Positions 33,086 to 41,000 of a DNA stretch of 41,000 bases are shown here, piece by piece. Numbering within the stretch: position 1 is the stretch's first letter; the number at the start of each line of letters is the position of its first letter. The translations under genes were made by a program, and so were the position numbers. The stretch is from Sphingomonas sp. GTDB lineage: Bacteria; Pseudomonadota; Alphaproteobacteria; Sphingomonadales; Sphingomonadaceae. Location: assembly GCF_025362505.1 (NCBI RefSeq), contig NZ_JANYGG010000033.1, positions 1 to 41,000 on the forward strand. The letters run 5' to 3'. The notes below the pieces were generated by a model. That model was given only the letters and a program-made list of their open reading frames with translations. It had not been told where the DNA came from and did no database searches.

Positions 33086-36000
33086 ATGGCCCGCCGCTTC
33101 AAACATCTCCCCATCCTCGAAGGAGATCAGGCCCGGGCCGCCGACCCCAGCGCCCACGCCGCGCTCAGCGCCTCGGCCGGCACCGGCAAGACCCAGGTCC
33201 TCACCGCCCGCGTCCTGCGCCTGCTCCTCCAGGGCGTCTCCCCCAGTGCCATTCTCTGCCTCACCTTCACTAAGGCCGGCGCCGCCGAAATGGCCAACCG
33301 CATCGGCGACCGCCTCGCCAAATGGGTCCGCCTCCCCGACCCGCAGCTGCGTAAGGAATTGTTCGCGCTCGGCGAGCCCAGCAATCCCGCCGCCCTCCAG
33401 CGCGCCCGCCGCCTGTTCGCGCGCGTTCTCGAAACCCCCGGCGGCCTGCGCATCCAGACCATCCACGCCTTCGCCCAGACCCTCCTCGCCAGCTTCCCCG
33501 CCGAGGCCGGGATCACCCCCGGCTTCGTGCCCATCGAAGGTCGCGCCGAACAGGAACTCGCGACCCGCACCCTCGCCGACCTGCTTGCCAGGGCCGAGCG
33601 GGGAGGGGACAGCGGGCTTACCGCCGACGTCGCCACCCTCTCGATGCGCCTTGGCGAGGACGAGGCGGTCAAATACCTTATGCGTTGCGCCCACGCCGAC
33701 GCGATCCGCACGCTCGACCCCGCGACCGCCGAGCCCGCGCTGCGCGCTGCGGTCGGCCTGCCCGAAGGCGACATCGCCGAGTTGCTTGCCGAGCGCTGCG
33801 CCGACGGAAGTTTCGACTGCGCCTCGCTTCATCTCCTCGGACACGCCAACCGCGCGTGGGGCACCGCCACCGGCGCCGGATATGCCGACGCCATCGACGC
33901 TTTCCTCGGCCAATCGGCGGGCGAGCGCGCGGCGACGCTCGACCTAGTCGCGGCGGTCGTCTTGAAGGCTGATGGCACGCCTCGCGCCCCGACCGCCGGC
34001 CAGCGCAAGGCCCACGCCGATTATGACACGCTCGCCGCGAGCCTTGCCGACCAGTTCACCGATCTCCAGTTTCTGCAAAGCGCCGCTGCGATCGTCGCGG
34101 TCCAGGCCGCGGGGCTTCGCGCCGGAGCCGCTTTCGCCACCGCCTACACCGCCGCCAAGCGCGCCGCCGGGGTGGCTGATTTCGACGATCTGATCAGCTG
34201 GACCCGCGCGCTGTTCGACCAGCCCGGGATGGGCGACTGGGTCCGCTACAAGCTCGACCGCCGCACCGACCATATCCTCGTCGACGAGGCGCAGGACACC
34301 AACGCCCACCAATGGGCGATCGTCGAGGCGCTCACCGCCGAGTTTTTTGCCGGGTCGAGCGAGTCCGAGCAGCGCTGGCGCACGCTGTTCATGGTCGGCG
34401 ATTTCAAGCAGGCGATCTTCGGTTTTCAGGGCACCGACCCGGGCGAATTCAACCGCATGCGCGACACTGTTCGCACCCGGGCGCAATTGCTGATCGAGGC
34501 TGAGGATCAAGCCGATTCGGGCGGCCCGCGCCTTGCCCGCGAATTCCGCGACCTGTCGATCGACGCCAGCTTCCGCTCCGCTCCCGCCATCCTCGACGCG
34601 GTCGACGCCGTGATCCGCGAGGTCGGGTATGCCGAAATGGGGTTGCCCGACCGTCCCAATCCGCACCGCGCGGTCAATGCCGCCTGGCCCGGCCGGGTCG
34701 AGCTCTGGCCCGCGTTCGTCGCCGAAGCGCCCGATGAGGACGCCGACGGCGAGGAAGGCTGGATCACGGACGCCGACCGGCTCTACGCCACTCGCCTCGC
34801 CGATCAGGTCAAGGCGCTGCTCGACGAAGCCCCGATCCTGTCCTCGACCAAGCGCCCGCTGTGCGCCGGGGACATCATGATCCTCGTCCGCAGCCGCAAG
34901 GAATTGGCCTCGCTGCTCGTCGCACGATTGTTCGCGGCGAAGGTGCCGGTGGCGGGGATCGACCGGCTTCACCTCCAGAAGCCGCTCGCCGTGCGCGACC
35001 TCATCTCGGCGATCGCCTTCGCGGTCCAGCCGCTCGACGACCTCAACCTCGCCGGGCTGCTGGTCTCGCCGCTGATCGGCTGGGACCAGGACGATCTCTA
35101 CCGCCTCGCCCAGCCGCGTCCACCGAAACAGCCGCTGTGGCGCGCGCTTCAGGAGGCGGCGAGGACCGAACCTTTCGCCGCAGACGCGCTCGCCAAACTG
35201 CTGGAATTGCTGCGGATCGCCGATTTCGTCACGCCCGCACGTTTCCTCGAAACGATCCTCTCGGGTCCGCTCGACGGCCGCCGCGCCTTGCTCGCGCGGC
35301 TCGGCGAGGCGGCGCGCGACCCGATCGACGAATTGCTCGCTGCCGCGCTCGAGTTCGAACGAACCGAGATCGCCTCGCTCGACCGCTTCCTCGCCTGGTT
35401 CGAACGCGGCGACGTCGAGATCAAGCGCGACACCGCCGCGCCGGGCAACGCCGTGCGGGTGATGACCGTCCACGGATCGAAGGGCCTCGAAGCCCCGGTC
35501 GTGATCCTCGCCGACGCCACCGCCGACCCGGCGAAGATGGGCGGCTCGCGTAGTTTCGAACTGCCGCTGGCGGGCGGGAAGGTGCCGCTCGTTCGCCCGC
35601 GCAAGGACGAGATGGTCGATCCGTTCGGCCCGATCGCCGCCGCCGACAAGAAGCGCGAACTGCAGGAGCATTGGCGCCTGCTCTACGTTGCCCTGACCCG
35701 CGCCGCCGAACGGCTGGTCATCGCTGGGGTCATGCCGCGCAGGCTGTCCGACGACAGCTGGCACAGCCGGGTTGAACGCGCGCTCACCGGGCTCGGGGCT
35801 GTGAAGGACGAAGTGGGAAGTTTGGTCTATCGAGGCACCATCCGTGGGTTTCCGGTGCGGCGGACGGGAAGCAGCGTGAAGATCGCGGCGGTGGCCCAAC
35901 CCGCCTGGCTGCACTTCGTGGCGCCCCCCGAACCACGCCCCCCGCGCCCCCTCTCGCCCTCGTCGATGCGCGATGATCGAGAAGTTTCAGCGCCGCCAAA

Positions 36001-36463
36001 TCCCGCCCAGATCGCCGCTGCGAGGAGGGGGACTTTGCTCCACGCACTGTTCGAACGCCTCCCCGGTGTCGCCCCCGCCGACCGCCGAACCGCCGCGCTG
36101 CGCTGGCTCGAGCGCTCGGCCGACGTCGCTGATCAGGAGGCGAGGGACGAGCTGATCGACACCGCGCTCCGGGTCCTCGACGATCCCGCTTTCGCCGCCG
36201 TCTTCGCCCCCGACGCCCTGGCCGAGGCCCCGATCGCCGCGACGCTGCCCGATGGCCGGGTCATCGCCGGCACCGTCGACCGCCTCTGCGTCAGCGACGA
36301 CCTCGTCCGCGTGATCGACTACAAGACCGGCCGCGCATCTCCCTCGCACGCGATCCAGATGACCGCTTATCGCGATGCGCTTGCCGTCATCTTCCCCGGC
36401 CGCCGCATCGAGGCCGCGTTGCTCTACACCGCCACCCCGGAGCTGGTGACGCTTCCCGGTTGA
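33086..36463 (+). CDS. addA: Double-strand break repair helicase AddA
   Basis: The 1125-residue UvrD/Rep-type helicase-nuclease shows Walker A SASAGTGKTQVLTARV (from residue 28), ILCLTFTKAGAAEM, RIQTIHAFAQTLL, Walker B HILVDEAQDTNAHQW, VGDFKQAIFGFQGTDP, VMTVHGSKGLEAPVVILAD and LLYVALTRAAERL. The C-terminal nuclease has GTVDRL and VIDYKTGR. With AddB it forms the alphaproteobacterial counterpart of RecBCD. A stretch of 112 bases separates it from the divergent small gene, so it likely has its own promoter. Confidence 0.96.
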   Translation: MARRFKHLPILEGDQARAADPSAHAALSASAGTGKTQVLTARVLRLLLQGVSPSAILCLTFTKAGAAEMANRIGDRLAKWVRLPDPQLRKELFALGEPSNPAALQRARRLFARVLETPGGLRIQTIHAFAQTLLASFPAEAGITPGFVPIEGRAEQELATRTLADLLARAERGGDSGLTADVATLSMRLGEDEAVKYLMRCAHADAIRTLDPATAEPALRAAVGLPEGDIAELLAERCADGSFDCASLHLLGHANRAWGTATGAGYADAIDAFLGQSAGERAATLDLVAAVVLKADGTPRAPTAGQRKAHADYDTLAASLADQFTDLQFLQSAAAIVAVQAAGLRAGAAFATAYTAAKRAAGVADFDDLISWTRALFDQPGMGDWVRYKLDRRTDHILVDEAQDTNAHQWAIVEALTAEFFAGSSESEQRWRTLFMVGDFKQAIFGFQGTDPGEFNRMRDTVRTRAQLLIEAEDQADSGGPRLAREFRDLSIDASFRSAPAILDAVDAVIREVGYAEMGLPDRPNPHRAVNAAWPGRVELWPAFVAEAPDEDADGEEGWITDADRLYATRLADQVKALLDEAPILSSTKRPLCAGDIMILVRSRKELASLLVARLFAAKVPVAGIDRLHLQKPLAVRDLISAIAFAVQPLDDLNLAGLLVSPLIGWDQDDLYRLAQPRPPKQPLWRALQEAARTEPFAADALAKLLELLRIADFVTPARFLETILSGPLDGRRALLARLGEAARDPIDELLAAALEFERTEIASLDRFLAWFERGDVEIKRDTAAPGNAVRVMTVHGSKGLEAPVVILADATADPAKMGGSRSFELPLAGGKVPLVRPRKDEMVDPFGPIAAADKKRELQEHWRLLYVALTRAAERLVIAGVMPRRLSDDSWHSRVERALTGLGAVKDEVGSLVYRGTIRGFPVRRTGSSVKIAAVAQPAWLHFVAPPEPRPPRPLSPSSMRDDREVSAPPNPAQIAAARRGTLLHALFERLPGVAPADRRTAALRWLERSADVADQEARDELIDTALRVLDDPAFAAVFAPDALAEAPIAATLPDGRVIAGTVDRLCVSDDLVRVIDYKTGRASPSHAIQMTAYRDALAVIFPGRRIEAALLYTATPELVTLPG

Positions 36464-36520
36464 GTGGGACGTCGATAGTTCCCATATGCGGGGTTAACTC
36501 GAGAACTGGGAGTATCCTAC

Positions 36521-36841
36521 ATGGCCACCAAATCCGTTACCGACCAGAGCTTCGACAGCGACGTGCTGCAGTCCGCGACCCCCGTGCTGGTCGACTTCTG
36601 GGCGGAGTGGTGCGGCCCCTGCAAGATGATTGCGCCAGCGCTCGAGGAGATTTCGGGCGCGCTCGGCGACAGGCTTCAGATCGTCAAGCTCAACATCGAC
36701 GAGAACCCCGAGACCCCCGGCAAGTACGGTGTCCGCGGCATTCCGACGATGCTCCTGTTCAAGGGTGGCCAGCCGGTTGCGACCAAGGTCGGCGCCGCGC
36801 CGCGCAGCAACATCCAGCAGTGGATCGAAGCGCAGCTCTAA
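36521..36841 (+). CDS. trxA: Thioredoxin
   Basis: The 106-residue cytoplasmic disulfide reductant has the active site WAEWCGPCKM (Cys31 and Cys34) and the cis-proline in GIPTMLLFKGG. GGGAG lies eight bases before the ATG. The 57-base gap after addA leaves room for its own promoter. Possible electron donors include the thioredoxin-reductase-like flavoprotein at 16246-17208. Confidence 0.97.
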   Translation: MATKSVTDQSFDSDVLQSATPVLVDFWAEWCGPCKMIAPALEEISGALGDRLQIVKLNIDENPETPGKYGVRGIPTMLLFKGGQPVATKVGAAPRSNIQQWIEAQL

Positions 36842-36854
36842 CGCACTACCGCGC

Positions 36855-36883
36855 GCCCTCGTCCGAATTGACTAGTCGAGGGC
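36855..36883 (+). other. Hairpin downstream of trxA
   Basis: GCCCTCG at 36855-36861 pairs with CGAGGGC at 36877-36883 around a 15-base loop, 14 bases after the trxA stop. No T-run follows. It may reduce read-through into secA or protect the trxA messenger. Confidence 0.35.
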
Positions 36884-36974
36884 TCAACCCTACATCGCGG
36901 CCATGTTTCGCCCCCTTGCGGGCGAGCCCTTTGCCGCGCCTGTTTGCCCGCTCGCGGCTCCTGAAGGAAGTCTA

Positions 36975-39716
<2,742 letters not shown>

Positions 39717-39726
39717 GCGGGCGCCG

Positions 39727-41000
39727 ATGATCGATCGAAGCAAAATTCGGGCAGCGTATCGGCCTGACGAAGAACTGCTGATCGCCGAGCGGATCGAGCA
39801 GGCGCGATTGCCCGTCTCGACCGCGCCCGTGGCGACCGCGATTGCACGGACGCTGGTCGAGCGGGTGCGGGCGCACAAGCCGGCCGGGCTGGATGCCTTT
39901 ATGCATGCCTATGACCTGGGCAGCGACGAGGGGGTGGCGCTGATGTGCCTCGCCGAGGCGCTGCTACGGATCCCCGACGCCGGCACTGCCGACGACCTGA
40001 TTCACGACAAATTGTCTGGGCCGGACTGGGCGGAAAAGCTAGGCGGGACCCGTTCGACCTTCATCAACGCCGCGACGATTTCATTGCTACTGACGGGCAA
40101 GGTGCTCGACGGCGCGAATGACCGCAGCGAGGGGTGGCGCGCGTCGCTGGGACGCGCAGTCGGGCGGCTGGGCGAACCGGTCATTCGCACGGCGGTGGCG
40201 CAGGGCATGAAGATCCTTGGCGGCCAATTTGTGTTCGGGCGCACGATCGACGAGGCGCTAGCCAATGCCCGGCCCGAGCAGGCCAGAGGGATCAGCCACA
40301 GCTTCGACATGCTCGGCGAGGAGGCGCGCACGCACGAGGATGCCGCGCGCTACGCCCAGTCCTATCGCGATGCACTGGGCCGGATCGCGGCGACCGCCAA
40401 GGGCGGGTTTCGCACGTCGCCCGGGATTTCTGTCAAGCTGTCCGCGCTCCACCCGCGCTATGAGTATGCCCATGCCGAGGAAGCCAAGGCGGCGATCCTG
40501 CCGGTGCTCCGCGAGCTGGCGGCAGTCGCCAGCGCTGCCGACGTGCACCTCACGATCGATGCCGAGGAGACTGACCGACTCGAACTGTCGCTTGACCTGA
40601 TCGAGGCGATTGCGGCTGATGACGCGCTATTCACCAACGGCTGGGGCGGGTTCGGGCTGGCGCTCCAGGCCTATAGCAAACGCGCCGTCCCGCTGATCGA
40701 ATGGGTCGCCGAGCTCGGACGCAAGCATCGCCGGCGCCTGATGGTCCGCCTCGTCAAGGGCGCCTATTGGGACAGCGAGATTAAGGCGGCGCAGGTCGCG
40801 GGCCTAAGCGATTATCCGGTGTTCACGCGCAAGGTCGCGACTGATGTCTCGTACCTCGCCTGCGCCAAGGCGATGCTCGCCGCGGATGACGTAATCTATT
40901 CGGCCTTCGCGACCCACAACGCCAATACGATCGGCGCGGTCAAGGCGCTGGCCGAGGGAACGCCAATCGAGTTCCAGCGGCTCCATGGCATGGGCGAGGG
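39727..41000 (+). CDS. putA: Bifunctional proline dehydrogenase / glutamate-semialdehyde dehydrogenase, 5' part
   Basis: PutA oxidises proline to glutamate in two steps. The frame is open from ATG 39727 to the window end (about 424 residues). It shows the PutA arm and proline-dehydrogenase barrel: LMCLAEALLRIPDAGTADDL, FDMLGEEARTHEDA, SVKLSALHPRYE, LTIDAEETDRLELSL, RLVKGAYWDSEIKAAQ and FATHNANTIGAV. The ribbon-helix-helix DNA-binding domain of E. coli PutA is absent, so it is a bifunctional enzyme, not a repressor. The second dehydrogenase domain would lie beyond the window. It starts 11 bases after secA. Confidence 0.95.
   Translation, partial: MIDRSKIRAAYRPDEELLIAERIEQARLPVSTAPVATAIARTLVERVRAHKPAGLDAFMHAYDLGSDEGVALMCLAEALLRIPDAGTADDLIHDKLSGPDWAEKLGGTRSTFINAATISLLLTGKVLDGANDRSEGWRASLGRAVGRLGEPVIRTAVAQGMKILGGQFVFGRTIDEALANARPEQARGISHSFDMLGEEARTHEDAARYAQSYRDALGRIAATAKGGFRTSPGISVKLSALHPRYEYAHAEEAKAAILPVLRELAAVASAADVHLTIDAEETDRLELSLDLIEAIAADDALFTNGWGGFGLALQAYSKRAVPLIEWVAELGRKHRRRLMVRLVKGAYWDSEIKAAQVAGLSDYPVFTRKVATDVSYLACAKAMLAADDVIYSAFATHNANTIGAVKALAEGTPIEFQRLHGMGE

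Overview
The window is GC-rich chromosomal DNA from an alphaproteobacterium, most likely a Sphingomonadales member (Sphingomonas-like). The pointers are a DivL-type cell-cycle kinase with tyrosine at the phospho-acceptor site, an outer-membrane barrel with poly-proline tracts, the dapF-mtaB-ftsY-yciB order, AmgK/MurU peptidoglycan recycling, AddAB instead of RecBCD, and C/G-ending codons nearly everywhere. I see no phage genes, insertion sequences, tRNA genes or CRISPR array. It reads as core genome, with the interest lying in unusual protein architectures and small regulatory structures.

Layout. 1-1.3 kb: 3' end of an AmpD-type amidase, the RNase P RNA, a G-rich repeat/hairpin and a J-domain protein. 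1.3-5.4 kb: a phage-shock-protein locus on the minus strand (pspA, pspB, pspC, two extra small membrane/coiled-coil proteins, then sufE-like and thioesterase genes), read from a clear sigma-54 promoter and facing a divergent pspF. 5.4-6.7 kb: a urate-oxidase-N-like membrane protein and Fe superoxide dismutase. 6.7-12.1 kb: a tightly overlapping minus-strand chain dapF-mtaB-ftsY-yciB-ABC ATPase-ABC permease. 12.2-13.4 kb: outer-membrane barrel with a strong terminator. 13.5-18.5 kb: the ffh-rpsP-rimM-trmD-rplS block, interrupted by an antisense thioredoxin-reductase-like gene. 18.5-25 kb: S9 peptidase, asd, lipoprotein, alpha/beta hydrolase, a putative stress protein, peroxiredoxin, yqgE.

25-36.8 kb: a plus-strand run divL-tsaE-amgK-murU-addB, joined by 4-base ATGA overlaps (the murU-addB junction also overlaps). 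After a 0.6 kb gap holding two small membrane-protein genes come addA and trxA. 36.9-41 kb: secA and the 5' part of bifunctional putA, which runs off the window.

Functional themes: envelope stress and protein export (Psp, SRP/FtsY, SecA), translation (bS16, RimM, TrmD, bL19, MtaB, TsaE), peptidoglycan recycling (amidase, AmgK, MurU), recombination (AddAB), and oxidative defence (SodB, peroxiredoxin, thioredoxin). The main candidates for something less described are the expanded psp operon, in which four consecutive proteins share a C-terminal coiled-coil tail; a YciB protein with an extra N-terminal membrane domain in a different codon style; and a stress-type gene whose ribosome binding site lies in a perfect 10-bp inverted repeat that also overlaps an EcfG-like promoter.
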